In this document: positions 52,940-61,471 of the stretch, in pieces
Layout: every line of letters starts with the position of its first letter
Position numbering within the stretch: position 1 is the stretch's first letter
Assembly: GCA_963850605.1 (NCBI GenBank)
Contig: CAWKLX010000005.1
Coordinates: 372,001 to 436,000, forward strand
Direction: 5' to 3'
Origin: BOG-908 sp963850605
GTDB taxonomy: Bacteria; Pseudomonadota; Alphaproteobacteria; Acetobacterales; Acetobacteraceae
DNA: 64,000 nt
Notes under the pieces: model-generated
The model's database searches: none
What the model saw: only the letters and a program-made list of their open reading frames with translations
What the model was told of the DNA's origin: nothing
Made by a program: the position numbers and the translations under genes

Positions 52940-53667
52940 GAGCACAAGCCTCCGTTCGCGTCGGGCTGATAGGTCGTGTAATCGTTCGCGGGGGTGAAGT
53001 TCGGGTTCACGCTGCGGACCGAGATGTAGCCGGTCGCCCAGAAATCGAAGCTGCCTGTGGCGAATTTCCACAGGAATGGTGTGTATTTATAGTGCACGTC
53101 CACGACGATTACCGGATCGGGCTGCATCACGTCCTTCGTGCGCAGATACAGGAGTTGTGACGGATAGTCCGGCAAGGCCGCGGGTGGCGGATCGAGCGGC
53201 TTGATCTGGGTGACGGGGCCGCAGGGGCGCGAGAGCGACTGGAAAGTCTGCGTGCCGCCGCTGCCGAAATAGGGAATGGTCCACTCTACCGTCGGCACGT
53301 AGCAGTTCAGGTCAACGCCCTGCGTGCAGTTGGCGAGTGGCAGGAAGGTGACCGACGACATGGTGACCGACTTCGTGCCCGTCTCCAGCCCGTCACGCAC
53401 CCAGGGCATTTCGGCAAACACGGCGGACATCTGCTGCTGCGCCTGTGCGGCGGTCAGCATGGTGGTGCGGTCCGGCTGCACCGAAACGATGGTGGCCGAG
53501 ATCGGGATGACATGGGCGGCGTTATAGACCTGCTGCCACAGCACCAGCGCCTTGCAGATATCGACGCCGCCGATCACCAGCAGCACCATGACCGGCAATA
53601 CCAGCGCGAACTCGATGGCCGCCACCCCGGCCCGGCCATCGCGCAACCGGCGAGTTTGGCTCGGCAT
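52936..53667 (-). CDS. TadE-like minor pilin
   Basis: A 243-residue minor pilin of the Tad type. RRLRDGRAGVAAIEFALVLP is the class III prepilin-like start with the conserved Glu after the hydrophobic entry, followed by VMVLLVIGGVDICKALVLWQ. The long C-terminal part is Pro/Thr/Tyr-rich and contains two cysteine pairs, as in secreted pilin bodies. The ATG at 53667 overlaps the stop of the upstream TadE gene and its own stop overlaps the TadG start, so the three form one coupled unit. Confidence 0.83.
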   Translation of the reverse strand: MPSQTRRLRDGRAGVAAIEFALVLPVMVLLVIGGVDICKALVLWQQVYNAAHVIPISATIVSVQPDRTTMLTAAQAQQQMSAVFAEMPWVRDGLETGTKSVTMSSVTFLPLANCTQGVDLNCYVPTVEWTIPYFGSGGTQTFQSLSRPCGPVTQIKPLDPPPAALPDYPSQLLYLRTKDVMQPDPVIVVDVHYKYTPFLWKFATGSFDFWATGYISVRSVNPNFTPANDYTTYQPDANGGLCS

Positions 53668-53669
53668 TC

Positions 53670-54305
53670 TCAGCACCCCTTGGCTGGTGGCGGGCCGCCG
53701 CCGGCGGGGGCGGAGGCGGTATAATTTTCGGTGACCAGCCCCGTGGTGGACAGGGTGGCATGCACCCGCACGCCGGACGGCCCGATGACCGACAACAGGT
53801 TCGGCAGGAAGCCGGCGATGAAGGAGGGGCCAAGATAGATGGCGCTGACGACGATGGCCTGATCCGGCGCGCTGTTGCAAAAATCCGTGTTGCCATAGCC
53901 GGCCAGGTTGAGCTGGCTGCCCGAAACCGGGACCTTGCCGTCTGTCCAGTTATAGAAGTCGTTGCCCGGCGCTAACGATAGCTTCTGCACCTTGACGTAG
54001 ATGGATGAGCCGCATTCCAGCAGGCCCTTCAGGTGGGGACACAAATATCCGGAAACGAAGGAACCCCCGTTGGCCAGATTCTGCGCATTGCCTGTCTGGA
54101 TGTCGCGCACTGCTTCGTGCAGCCCGTAATCCAGCGCCTCCTGGCAGTAAAGATCGTACGAGATTTCCAGGATGAACAGCATGGTCATGAAAAACGGAAT
54201 GGAGACGAGCGCGAATTCCATCGCCACGATCCCGCGCCGGTCCCGCGCGCGGCGGCGGCCGCGCAGGATGCCGGCGAGGAAGCGAAAGCAGCCGTTCATT
54301 CTCAT
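53670..54305 (-). CDS. TadE-like minor pilin, first of the set
   Basis: A 211-residue TadE family protein. RRARDRRGIVAMEFALVSIP with the conserved Glu, then FFMTMLFILEISYDLYCQEA, gives the anchor helix. The following region (GLHEAVRDIQTGNAQN) is the TadE-typical segment, and cysteines in GYLCPHLKGLLECG and DFCNSAP may pair. Start ATG 54305, with ATG 54299 as the alternative. No Tad secretion ATPase or platform gene is in the window, so the pilus machine must be encoded elsewhere. Confidence 0.8.
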   Translation of the reverse strand: MRMNGCFRFLAGILRGRRRARDRRGIVAMEFALVSIPFFMTMLFILEISYDLYCQEALDYGLHEAVRDIQTGNAQNLANGGSFVSGYLCPHLKGLLECGSSIYVKVQKLSLAPGNDFYNWTDGKVPVSGSQLNLAGYGNTDFCNSAPDQAIVVSAIYLGPSFIAGFLPNLLSVIGPSGVRVHATLSTTGLVTENYTASAPAGGGPPPAKGC

Positions 54306-54376
54306 GCCAGGAGCAGGTTCGTCGATATTTGACACAACCTGCCCAATAAACGAGATTGAACAGGGACGCAACGACT

Positions 54377-54856
54377 TTACGCGGCGCGCGGCCCCGAATT
54401 TTTCGGGGGGCGTACCCTGGGACGCTGCCCTGGCCAGTCGGTTACGTGATCCTCCAGCGGACCGGCCGTCCGCTCGTCCACGCAGCGGCCGCGGACGGAG
54501 ACGCCGGCTTCGTGCACCGACTCCGGCCGGCCGGAGACGAGCGGGTGCCACCAGGCGAGGTCGCGGCCTTCCTGCACGCGGCGGTAGGCGCAACTGGGGG
54601 GTAGCCAATCGATCTCTGCGACTTCCGCGGGCGTCAGTTGCACGCAATCCGGCACGCGGCGCTGGCGGGTGGCGTAATGGCGGCATTGGCAAGTGCCGGC
54701 GTCCAGCAGGCGGCAGGCCACGTTGGTCCAGGCGATCTCGCCGGTGTCGTCGTCGCGCAGCTTGTGCAGGCAGCAGCGGCCGCAGCCATCGCACAGCGCC
54801 TCCCACTCGGCTGGCGACATCTCCGCCAGGGTCTTGGTTTTCCAGTAGGGGGGCAT
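54377..54856 (-). CDS. YkgJ/YcgN-type cysteine-cluster protein (UPF0260)
   Basis: A 159-residue protein of the UPF0260 group. Metal-binding cysteines are CDGCGRCCLHKL near the N-terminus and CRLLDAGTCQCRHY, in the Fe or Zn cluster pattern of the YkgJ family. The C-terminal part keeps the family's SCAYRRVQEGRDLAWWHPL and the SVRGRCVDE strand. ATG 54856 (MPPYWKTKTLAEMSPAEWEA) is the canonical start; the frame upstream passes through repeat copy H and is not coding. Function unknown. Confidence 0.88.
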   Translation of the reverse strand: MPPYWKTKTLAEMSPAEWEALCDGCGRCCLHKLRDDDTGEIAWTNVACRLLDAGTCQCRHYATRQRRVPDCVQLTPAEVAEIDWLPPSCAYRRVQEGRDLAWWHPLVSGRPESVHEAGVSVRGRCVDERTAGPLEDHVTDWPGQRPRVRPPKNSGPRAA

Positions 54857-54888
54857 GGCGGGAGCATACACAATAAGGGCTAGTAGGA

Positions 54889-55005
54889 AGGCAAGGCCTT
54901 CTTTTCTGAAGAAAAGAAGCAAAAGACTTCTGCACGGCTGTCGCGGACTCAAATATACAAAAGTTCTTTGGTCCTTTTTTTCAAAAAAGGACTGCTTGCT
55001 TACTT
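54889..55005. repeat. Dispersed AT-rich double-hairpin repeat, copy H (complete)
   Basis: Arm 1 is CTTCTTTTCT-GA-AGAAAAGAAG, perfect. The core is CGGCTGTCGCGGACTC at 54935-54950. Arm 2 is GTCCTTTTTT-TC-AAAAAAGGAC, perfect, ending in GCTTGCTTACTT where the DUF1989 stop codon lies. It is the mirror image of copy G. Confidence 0.9.
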
Positions 55006-55587
55006 GATGTTGTAGTGAATAGGCTTGAACGAAAAGTTGTTCGACTGCAAAGCCGAACAAGCCGTCAACCCGATGATGAGATCCATTTCGGCGAGAAACG
55101 TCACATGATCGCCGGCCCGGCTGCGCGGCGGATCGACGCGCAACGCGCCTGTTTCCCCGTCCACCGACACGTTCATGAACACGTTGAAGGCGGTGGGTAT
55201 CTGGTCCGGGCCGATGCCATACGGTGCCAGCGCGGCGGCCAGATTGCCGAAGCAGCCGCGGTGGGGGTGCTGGTCGTTGTAGATGATGCGGAAGGTGTCG
55301 GCCGAGCAGGGGGTCAGCAGGAAGTCGTGACGGCCGACCGTATCGGCTTCGATGCGCAGCATGACGCGGCTGCGGTTGGAGTAGAGCGGGTCGCCGGTGG
55401 TGAGGAACAGGCGGCTGGCGTAGTCGAGCGTGCGGCCGGAGGAGATGAGTTCGGCGGTATCGTCCGCGTTGAAGGCGAGCAGGTCGGCGACCTGCTCGCC
55501 CTGGGGGTCGATGACGGTCAGGCGCTGGCCGGCCGCCAGGCGAAAGGCGGTGCCGGAGCGGGGCGGGATGGTGAGGGTGTCAGCCAC
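55000..55587 (-). CDS. DUF1989 family protein (urea-carboxylase-associated type)
   Basis: A 195-residue protein of DUF1989, the family that includes the urea-carboxylase-associated proteins and the carboxyguanidine deiminase subunits. Seen: GQRLTVIDPQGEQVADLLAF, SRVMLRIEADTVGRHDFLL, the cysteine-containing PCSADTFRIIYNDQHPHRGC and IPTAFNVFMNVSVDGETGAL. The conserved Cys and His could bind zinc. The GTG start is inside the 3' end of the GntA-like gene (eight-base overlap), so they are coupled. The last codons lie in the edge of repeat copy H. Confidence 0.86.
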   Translation of the reverse strand: MADTLTIPPRSGTAFRLAAGQRLTVIDPQGEQVADLLAFNADDTAELISSGRTLDYASRLFLTTGDPLYSNRSRVMLRIEADTVGRHDFLLTPCSADTFRIIYNDQHPHRGCFGNLAAALAPYGIGPDQIPTAFNVFMNVSVDGETGALRVDPPRSRAGDHVTFLAEMDLIIGLTACSALQSNNFSFKPIHYNIK

Positions 55588-56275
55588 GCGCTGGGCGGGC
55601 GCCGGGGCGTTGGAAGGGGCACTGCCACGCCTCGTCCACGGCCCGGCCGCTATATTGGCGCGCCTCGGATGCGTCGCCGTGGCGGGCCAGCATGGGGTTG
55701 AGGGACCCGGCGAGCGTCAAGTCCCGCGACAGGATGCTTTGGCGCAGCTTTTCGTAGCCGCCCTGGGCACGCAGGCGTTCGAATTGATCGTGCAGGTTGA
55801 ACACCATGGTGGGGGCGGCGAACCGGCGGGCAGGGCGGCTGGCGCGCGGATGCAGGCCCACGATGAAGAATGCCTCGCCGCCGAAGCTGAGGGAAAAATG
55901 GGTGTCGTGCGGGTCGTCGCTGACGCGGTGGTCGTAGGGCTGGCCGTTCCAGGCGTCCTTGTCCGACAGCGACTGCGCGCGGTCCCACAGGTGTTTTTCG
56001 AACGATGCCTCGTCCAGGTCGTTCGGCCGCTGGAAGATGACGGCGAAGCTGCGGAACAGGGTGGGCTGCGCGCGGTAGGCGTTCACCCAGTCCAGCAGCA
56101 GGGGGTAGATGCGGAGATCGTCCCAGGCGGAAGTGATGTCGCGGGCGACTACCACGGCCAGCTGATCGCGCGAGACGGCGGATTTGGCGCCGACGCAGGG
56201 GAAGCCCGGGGCGGCGATGAAGGCGCGCAGGTCCTGGGCCAGCGCGTGGTCCTGGTCACACGTCTCAATCAGCAT
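55580..56275 (-). CDS. YqcI/YcgG (GntA-like) family protein, putative heme N-hydroxylase
   Basis: A 231-residue protein of the YqcI/YcgG family, which includes GntA, a heme-dependent N-hydroxylase acting on a guanidino compound in guanitoxin synthesis. Conserved pieces seen: APGFPCVGAKSAVSRDQL (with the likely heme Cys), HDTHFSLSFGGEAFFIVGLH, SRPARRFAAPTMVFNLHDQF, LRAQGGYEKLRQSILSRD, LAGSLNPMLARHGDASEARQ and WQCPFQRP. It is coupled to a DUF1989 gene, a pairing that suggests oxidation and hydrolysis of a guanidino substrate; the substrate is unknown. Start ATG at 56275. Confidence 0.84.
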   Translation of the reverse strand: MLIETCDQDHALAQDLRAFIAAPGFPCVGAKSAVSRDQLAVVVARDITSAWDDLRIYPLLLDWVNAYRAQPTLFRSFAVIFQRPNDLDEASFEKHLWDRAQSLSDKDAWNGQPYDHRVSDDPHDTHFSLSFGGEAFFIVGLHPRASRPARRFAAPTMVFNLHDQFERLRAQGGYEKLRQSILSRDLTLAGSLNPMLARHGDASEARQYSGRAVDEAWQCPFQRPGARPARG

Positions 56276-56406
56276 GTTGGCTTAACCCGTTCTGGCGACA
56301 TCTTCTTGGCAGGGCGAACGTGGCCCGGCTTGCAAGGTTGACACGAAGAATACACCTTCCCGAGAGCAGACCGGGGAGCGTGTAGGTGCCCGGCATGGAG
56401 CGGTGC

Positions 56407-56748
56407 ATGAGGATTCTGGCGGCGATGCTGATCTGGAGCGTGCCGGCCGCCGCCGCGCCGTTGCCGCTGTACGACACGTCGCGTGACCAGACCCCGCTTG
56501 CCCCGCTTGCCCCTGCCCCGCCCTGCGGCGGGTTCGCGGTCGCGTGCAGCACGCCGCCGGGCACCAAGCCGGCGCCGCCCGCGACGAAGCTGCCGTTCGA
56601 ATACGGGCTGAGCGTTTCCGGCATGGTGGGCGGGGGCACGCATATCGGCGGATTTTCGGGCGAAGCGGTGTCAGGCTGGGTGAAGCCGGATGGGGTGCCG
56701 GTCACTGTGTATTTCGATGTGGAGCGTTATCAGCCCTTCGGGAGGTAG
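56407..56748 (+). CDS. Small secreted hypothetical protein
   Basis: A 113-residue exported protein with a signal peptide (MRILAAMLIWSVPAAAA). The mature part is Pro-rich and has two cysteines (PAPPCGGFAVACSTPPGTK), then a Gly-rich strand LSVSGMVGGGTHIGGFSGEA and VTVYFDVERYQPFG, typical of short periplasmic proteins in this group. The ATG at 56407 has GGAG six bases upstream. Divergent from the GntA-like gene. Function unknown. Confidence 0.65.
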   Translation: MRILAAMLIWSVPAAAAPLPLYDTSRDQTPLAPLAPAPPCGGFAVACSTPPGTKPAPPATKLPFEYGLSVSGMVGGGTHIGGFSGEAVSGWVKPDGVPVTVYFDVERYQPFGR

Positions 56749-56775
56749 GAAGGCGAGGGCTCTGCCCTCGACCCG

Positions 56776-56795
56776 CTGGGGCCAGTTGGCCCCAG
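56776..56795. terminator. Palindromic stem between convergent genes
   Basis: CTGGGGCCA-GT-TGGCCCCAG is a perfect inverted repeat, followed by a pyrimidine-rich ACCCCTCTT on the plus side. It sits in the 54-base gap between the small secreted protein and htpG and could end transcription from both sides. The flanking GGCTCTGCCCTCGACCC looks like part of a larger repeated element. Confidence 0.5.
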
Positions 56796-56802
56796 ACCCC
56801 TC

Positions 56803-58668
56803 TTACAGGCTTGCGGATAGGGCGATTGCCACGCGCCTGGCGAAGGCGGCGGGGTCGTGCGGGGCTTCGCCGTCCTGGACGCGGGCCAGGTCCAGCAGGG
56901 TGTGTGCCACCTCTTCCACGCTTTCGCCTTGGTCGGCCCGGGCGGCCATCGCCTGGATCAGGGGGTGTCTGGGATTGATCTCCAGCACCGGGGCGCCGGC
57001 GCCGAAGCCCGCGGGGCCGCCGCGTCCGGTGCGGCGCATCAGGCGCTGCAACTGCAGGTCCGGGCCCGCCGCCTTGGCCGACAACACCACGGCGCTGTCC
57101 ACCAGGCGATCGGTGGGCCGCACCTCGTCCACCTGGTCGCCGAGCGCGGATTTCAGCGCCTTGGTCAGCGCGTCCACGTTCGCCGCTTCGCCCGACGGCG
57201 TGCCGCCCTCGATCTTGGACAAATCCGCCGCACCCTGCGTGACGCTGCGAATCGGCTTGCCGTCGTGCTCCGTCAGACGCTCGGGCCAGAACGCATCGAC
57301 CGGATCGGACAGCAGCAGCACTTCCACGCCGCGGGCGCGGAACCCCTCGAGCTGTGGGGAGCCGGCCAGGGCCGCGCCTTCCTCGCCGACCAGGATGTAG
57401 ATGGCCTCCTGGCCCGGCTTCATGCGGGTGACGTAGTCGGCCAGCGAAGTCCACCCGTCCTGCGTGCTGGAGCGGAAGCGCATCAGCTCGGCGAGCGTGG
57501 CGCGGTGCTCGGTGTCGTCCCACAGCCCTTCCTTCAGGGTCGGGCCGAAGTTTTCCCAGAATTTGGCGTAGCTGTCCGCGTCCTTGGCGCGCGTCTTCAA
57601 CTCGCCCAAGACGCGGTTGGTGACCGCCTTGCGGATTTTGGCGAGCACCGGCGTGGCCTGGAGCATTTCGCGGCTGACGTTGAGCGGCAGATCCTCGGTG
57701 TCGACCACGCCCTGCACGAAGCGCAGCCAGTCCGGCAGCAGCTTGGCGTCGTCGGTGATGAACATGCGCTTGACGTGCAGGCGGACGTGGCTGGTGCGGT
57801 CGCCTTCCACTGGGTCGAAAGGTTTTGCGCCGGGGAAGAACAGCAGCGCGTAGAATTCCAGGTTGCCTTCGGCGCGCCATTGCAGCGTGGCCCAGGGTGT
57901 ATCGAAGTAATGGCCCAGATGGCGGTAGAGTTCGAGCGCCTGCTGTTCGCTCACCTCGGATTTCGGCTTGCGCCACAGTGCGGTGCCCTCGTTGGCCGGG
58001 TTGTCCTTGCCGTCGCGGGCCACGGTGATGGGCAGGGCGATGTGGTCCGCCCATTTGCGGATTGCCGTCTCCAGGCGATACGGCTCCAGGTATTCGTCGG
58101 CGTCCGTCTTCAGGTGCAGCACGATGGTGGTGCCGGGTTGCTCGCGCGCAGCGGGCGCGAGCGTGTAGTCGCCGCGCCCATCCGAGGCCCATAGCCAGGC
58201 CTCGTGGGTGCCGGCTTTCCGTGAGGTGACCTCCACCCGGTCGGCCACCATGAAAGCGGCATAGAAACCGACGCCGAACTGGCCGATGAGGTTTGGCCGC
58301 TCGTCCGGCTTGGCGCCTTCCAGCGAGGTGGCGAAGGCGCGGGTGCCGGAGCGGGCGATGGTGCCCAGGTTCTGTGCGAGCTCGTCGCGTGTCATGCCGA
58401 TGCCCTGATCCTCGATGGTCAGGGTGCGGGCGGCCTTGTCCGGCACCACGCGCACGCCGGCGCCTTCCGGCAGGCCGAGGGCGGCGTTGCTCAGCGCCTC
58501 GAACCGGCGTCGGTCGGTGGCATCGGCGGCGTTGGCCACCAGCTCGCGCAGGAAGATCTCGCGCTCGGAGTAGAGGGAGTGGACAACCAGGTCGAGCAGG
58601 CGGCCGACCTCGGCGCCGAATTGGTGGCGTTCAGGGATTTGGGTGTCGGGTATGGTGGTGTCGCTCAT
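56803..58668 (-). CDS. htpG: Chaperone HtpG (Hsp90)
   Basis: ATP-dependent cytoplasmic chaperone. N-terminal GHKL ATPase motifs: ELVANAADATDRRRFEAL, LTIEDQGIGMTRDEL, and LIGQFGVGFYAAFMVADRVE. The middle domain has SDGRGDYTLAP, DLPLNVSREMLQATPVLAKI and KAVTNRVL. The C-terminal dimerisation domain runs to 621 residues, the usual length. The ATP-site Glu and Asp are intact. Monocistronic; a heat-shock promoter was not identified by eye. Confidence 0.97.
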   Translation of the reverse strand: MSDTTIPDTQIPERHQFGAEVGRLLDLVVHSLYSEREIFLRELVANAADATDRRRFEALSNAALGLPEGAGVRVVPDKAARTLTIEDQGIGMTRDELAQNLGTIARSGTRAFATSLEGAKPDERPNLIGQFGVGFYAAFMVADRVEVTSRKAGTHEAWLWASDGRGDYTLAPAAREQPGTTIVLHLKTDADEYLEPYRLETAIRKWADHIALPITVARDGKDNPANEGTALWRKPKSEVSEQQALELYRHLGHYFDTPWATLQWRAEGNLEFYALLFFPGAKPFDPVEGDRTSHVRLHVKRMFITDDAKLLPDWLRFVQGVVDTEDLPLNVSREMLQATPVLAKIRKAVTNRVLGELKTRAKDADSYAKFWENFGPTLKEGLWDDTEHRATLAELMRFRSSTQDGWTSLADYVTRMKPGQEAIYILVGEEGAALAGSPQLEGFRARGVEVLLLSDPVDAFWPERLTEHDGKPIRSVTQGAADLSKIEGGTPSGEAANVDALTKALKSALGDQVDEVRPTDRLVDSAVVLSAKAAGPDLQLQRLMRRTGRGGPAGFGAGAPVLEINPRHPLIQAMAARADQGESVEEVAHTLLDLARVQDGEAPHDPAAFARRVAIALSASL

Positions 58669-58772
58669 GGGCCGGAAGTAGGGAAGTCACTTGCGGGCGG
58701 CAAGGCGTGCCTGGGGGGACGGCGGAAAGACTTTCTGCCGATGGTAAGCTGCAGGCTCTCTTCGTTGTGGGC

Positions 58773-58925
58773 CTACTTCTCCTCCAGCGTGTCGTCTGGG
58801 CCGGTGCTGCCGCCGATGGAGATCGGGTCGCTTGCTGGGAAGGTGTCGTCGAGCGCGTCGTCGCGGTCGGCCTCCTCCTCCTTCTCAGGATCGGGCGAAA
58901 TGGTGGGTGTGGTCGTGTCGCTCAT
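58773..58925 (-). CDS. Acidic mini-protein with DDTFPASDP motif
   Basis: A 50-residue acidic protein: MSDTTTPTISPDPEKEEEAD then DDALDDTFPASDPISIGGST. The LDDTFPASDP motif recurs in short alphaproteobacterial proteins of unknown function, usually with flanking charged residues. GAGGGAGCGGCAGG precedes the ATG at 58925, a good ribosome-binding site. The open frame extends upstream without similarity. It is probably disordered. Confidence 0.7.
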   Translation of the reverse strand: MSDTTTPTISPDPEKEEEADRDDALDDTFPASDPISIGGSTGPDDTLEEK

Positions 58926-59393
58926 CCTGCCGCTCCCTCGCGTTGGCCAACGGACAGGCAACGCGGCAGGTGCACGCGGTTTCATTCCCCTTCGCACCCG
59001 AGTGTCCTAATTACACCACCGTTTGGTCCGCACGACTGTCCCCCGCGCTGGGCCGCGAAGACGGCGCGTTGTGGCGTAGATCGCTGACCGGTACAGGCGT
59101 GTCGCCATGAAGACCTGGATTTTTCGCCCGATGCCGGGGTCTCGGCGGGACGGTGCCCGCATCGTATGGCCGTATTGCACCGCAGTATGTGGCATGCCTG
59201 CATCACCGCGGCCGCCCCGCCTTGACGCGATTAGTGTGCGCACCCTACGGTTGAACTCATATCGATTCCGGCCCGAGCAGGCGCGGTATCACAGAAGATG
59301 CAAGCCGGACGCAGAGTCGGCAGACAGGCGCGGCGGGCAGAATTGGGGGAAGGCGTGGACAAGGCAGTATCGCAGACGAGCAAGGCAGGACGC
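58926..59393. other. Intergenic region upstream of the DUF1302 operon
   Basis: Nothing coding was recognised in these 468 bases; the short open frames here have unlikely composition. It should contain the promoter of the barrel-YCF48-RND operon and that of the acidic mini-protein. No tRNA, riboswitch or clear operator could be made out. Confidence 0.4.
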
Positions 59394-61322
59394 ATGTCGG
59401 GGCGCAGCGCCCTTTTGGCGGGCGCCGCCCTGGCGCTTGTAGCCGCCGCGGATCGGGCGCGCGCCTATGACACGTCGATTGCCGGCTGGCAGGTCAACGT
59501 GGATACCACCCTGTCGTCCAGCGTGGATATCCGTCTCTCGCCGATCGACTATAACTTCGTAGGTGTGGCGAATGGCGGCAAGTTCCTGCTGGCCAATAAC
59601 GATAATGGCACGCTGAATTATCGTAATGGCTCGCCGGTGGCGGCTGTGCAGCGTATCACGACCGAGGTCCAGGCCAAGAAGGACGATTACGGCTTCTTCG
59701 TTCGTGCGACCGGCTTTTACGACCCGGTGATCGAGGATGAGAACACCGATTTCCAGCACCTCAGCCGCGCCGCCCGCGCCGATATTGGCGCAGATTTGCG
59801 ACTGCTCGACGCTTATGCCTTCGCTCGCCCCGTTCTTTTCGGCCACCCGTTCGATGTGCGCGTCGGCGCGCAGGCTCTTAACTGGGGCGAGAGCACCTTC
59901 ATCCAATTCGGCATCAACTCGGTCAATCCGCTGGACGTGACCGCGCTGCGCACGCCCGGTGCCGAGCTGCGGCAGGGTTTTCTGCCGATCCCGGTGGTGG
60001 ACGTGAAGACGGAGCTGTTCGACGGATACACGCTTGAGGGATTTTGGCAGTTCGCCTGGACGCGCAGCAAGCTGGAACCGAACGGTTCCTTCTTCGGCAA
60101 CAATGATTCGCTGCTCGACGGCGGCAAGTACGGCAATCTGCGCAACGACTTTCCGGATAACGTCCAGAGCATCTACGGCATCAACGCGGCCGCGGGGAAT
60201 ATTTTTGGTGCTTCGCTGAACCGGTCGCTGGACCGGCACCCGACGACGCTGGACCAGTTCGGTTTCGCGCTGCGCAAGACGTTTGCCTCGCTCGACGACG
60301 CCGAGTTCGGCCTGTATTTCGAAAACTATCACAGCCGCACACCGTTCGGCTCCAATAGGACCGGCGTGTCTGTCGTCAACGGCGTGCCTCCGGCCTTTTT
60401 CAACGGTGTTTTCGGCGACCTGCCCGACCCGATCGGCCTCGCTACGAATCCGCCCGGCAAGAACGCCTATGCGCGTAACACCTACACAGCGACGGCCTCG
60501 TTCTTTGCCGACTATCCGAAGGACATCCATCTCGTCGGCCTCAGCTGGAACTTCACCGGCCCGGCCGGCGTGGCGCTGCAGGGCGAATTGTCCAGCCGTT
60601 TGAACCAGCCGATCCAGCTGGCCGCCTCGGACCTCGCGTTGCTGACCAGCGTGCCGGCTATCCGGCAAACGGCGCCGATTTCGCCGGTTGTGCTGGGCGG
60701 CGCGCTGGCGGAGGCGTGCGCGGACCCGACGATCCAGCTCGCGGGCGGATGCAATGTCGGGTTCAACCAGATTATCGATGGCTGGAAGCGCTACCCGGTC
60801 ATCCAGGCGCAGACCACGGCCACCAAGCTGTGGAACTCCATTCCTAGCCTAAGTATTAACAGCATTGCGCTGGTGGGCGAGATTGGCTTCGACTACGTCG
60901 TTAATTTCCCGCGCGAGCGTGGCGTATTCGATGCCGCCTACACGTCGGACGTGAACTCCGCCTTCGAGGGGGCGGCCACTGTGAACAGCAACACGCGCTT
61001 GTCCACCAAGGGCCTGCCCAGCCAGTTCTCTGGCGCCTATACGATCGCGACCATCATCGACATGCCCAACTTCCTGCCCTACGCGATCGACATGAAGCCC
61101 ACCATCTCGCTGCAGCACGATTTCGTCGGCACCAGCCCGGTCGGCGTGAATGTCTTCGTGCAGAACACGGCGGCGGCCAGCTTCGGGGTGACGTTCAACT
61201 ACTTGCAGGCCTGGAGCCTGGGCGTGCAGTACACCAACCACTTCCCGCTGTTCGACGCGGGCAAGTTCTACGGGCTGCAGGACCGCGACTTCTTCTCCGC
61301 CGTGCTCTCCTACGAGTTCTGA
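59394..61322 (+). CDS. DUF1302 family outer-membrane beta-barrel protein
   Basis: A 642-residue exported protein of the DUF1302 family, predicted as a large outer-membrane barrel. Signal peptide MSGRSALLAGAALALVAAAD with cleavage after ARA, then YDTSIAGWQVNVDTTLSSSV, the family's VRVGAQALNWGESTFIQFGI near residue 160, INSVNPLDVTALRTPGAELR, and SGAYTIATIIDMPNFLPYAI near the end. The final SAVLSYEF terminates in Phe as outer-membrane barrels do. ATG 59394 is preceded by AAGGCAGGA; a GTG at 59355 is the alternative. It starts a three-gene set with a YCF48-like and an RND protein. Confidence 0.85.
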   Translation: MSGRSALLAGAALALVAAADRARAYDTSIAGWQVNVDTTLSSSVDIRLSPIDYNFVGVANGGKFLLANNDNGTLNYRNGSPVAAVQRITTEVQAKKDDYGFFVRATGFYDPVIEDENTDFQHLSRAARADIGADLRLLDAYAFARPVLFGHPFDVRVGAQALNWGESTFIQFGINSVNPLDVTALRTPGAELRQGFLPIPVVDVKTELFDGYTLEGFWQFAWTRSKLEPNGSFFGNNDSLLDGGKYGNLRNDFPDNVQSIYGINAAAGNIFGASLNRSLDRHPTTLDQFGFALRKTFASLDDAEFGLYFENYHSRTPFGSNRTGVSVVNGVPPAFFNGVFGDLPDPIGLATNPPGKNAYARNTYTATASFFADYPKDIHLVGLSWNFTGPAGVALQGELSSRLNQPIQLAASDLALLTSVPAIRQTAPISPVVLGGALAEACADPTIQLAGGCNVGFNQIIDGWKRYPVIQAQTTATKLWNSIPSLSINSIALVGEIGFDYVVNFPRERGVFDAAYTSDVNSAFEGAATVNSNTRLSTKGLPSQFSGAYTIATIIDMPNFLPYAIDMKPTISLQHDFVGTSPVGVNVFVQNTAAASFGVTFNYLQAWSLGVQYTNHFPLFDAGKFYGLQDRDFFSAVLSYEF

Positions 61323-61471
61323 CCAGCGGACGGGAACGCGCGGGGCCGCCCGCGCTTTAGACCCGGCAGAGCCACCCTTGCCAAGACGACGGCTGGGGTG
61401 GCGGCTTGTCATGCGGGGTAGAAATCCGGCTAAACGGGTCCCCCGAAAGATTTCTGGAGAGGTCCTGTCCC

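Noticed and set aside
58980..59060. tRNA-like string (GGTGTAATTAGGACAC on the minus strand)
   Set aside because: No matching acceptor stem, anticodon arm or T-loop could be folded.
59289..60668. 459-residue minus-strand open frame
   Set aside because: Antisense to the DUF1302 barrel gene and lacking recognisable motifs.
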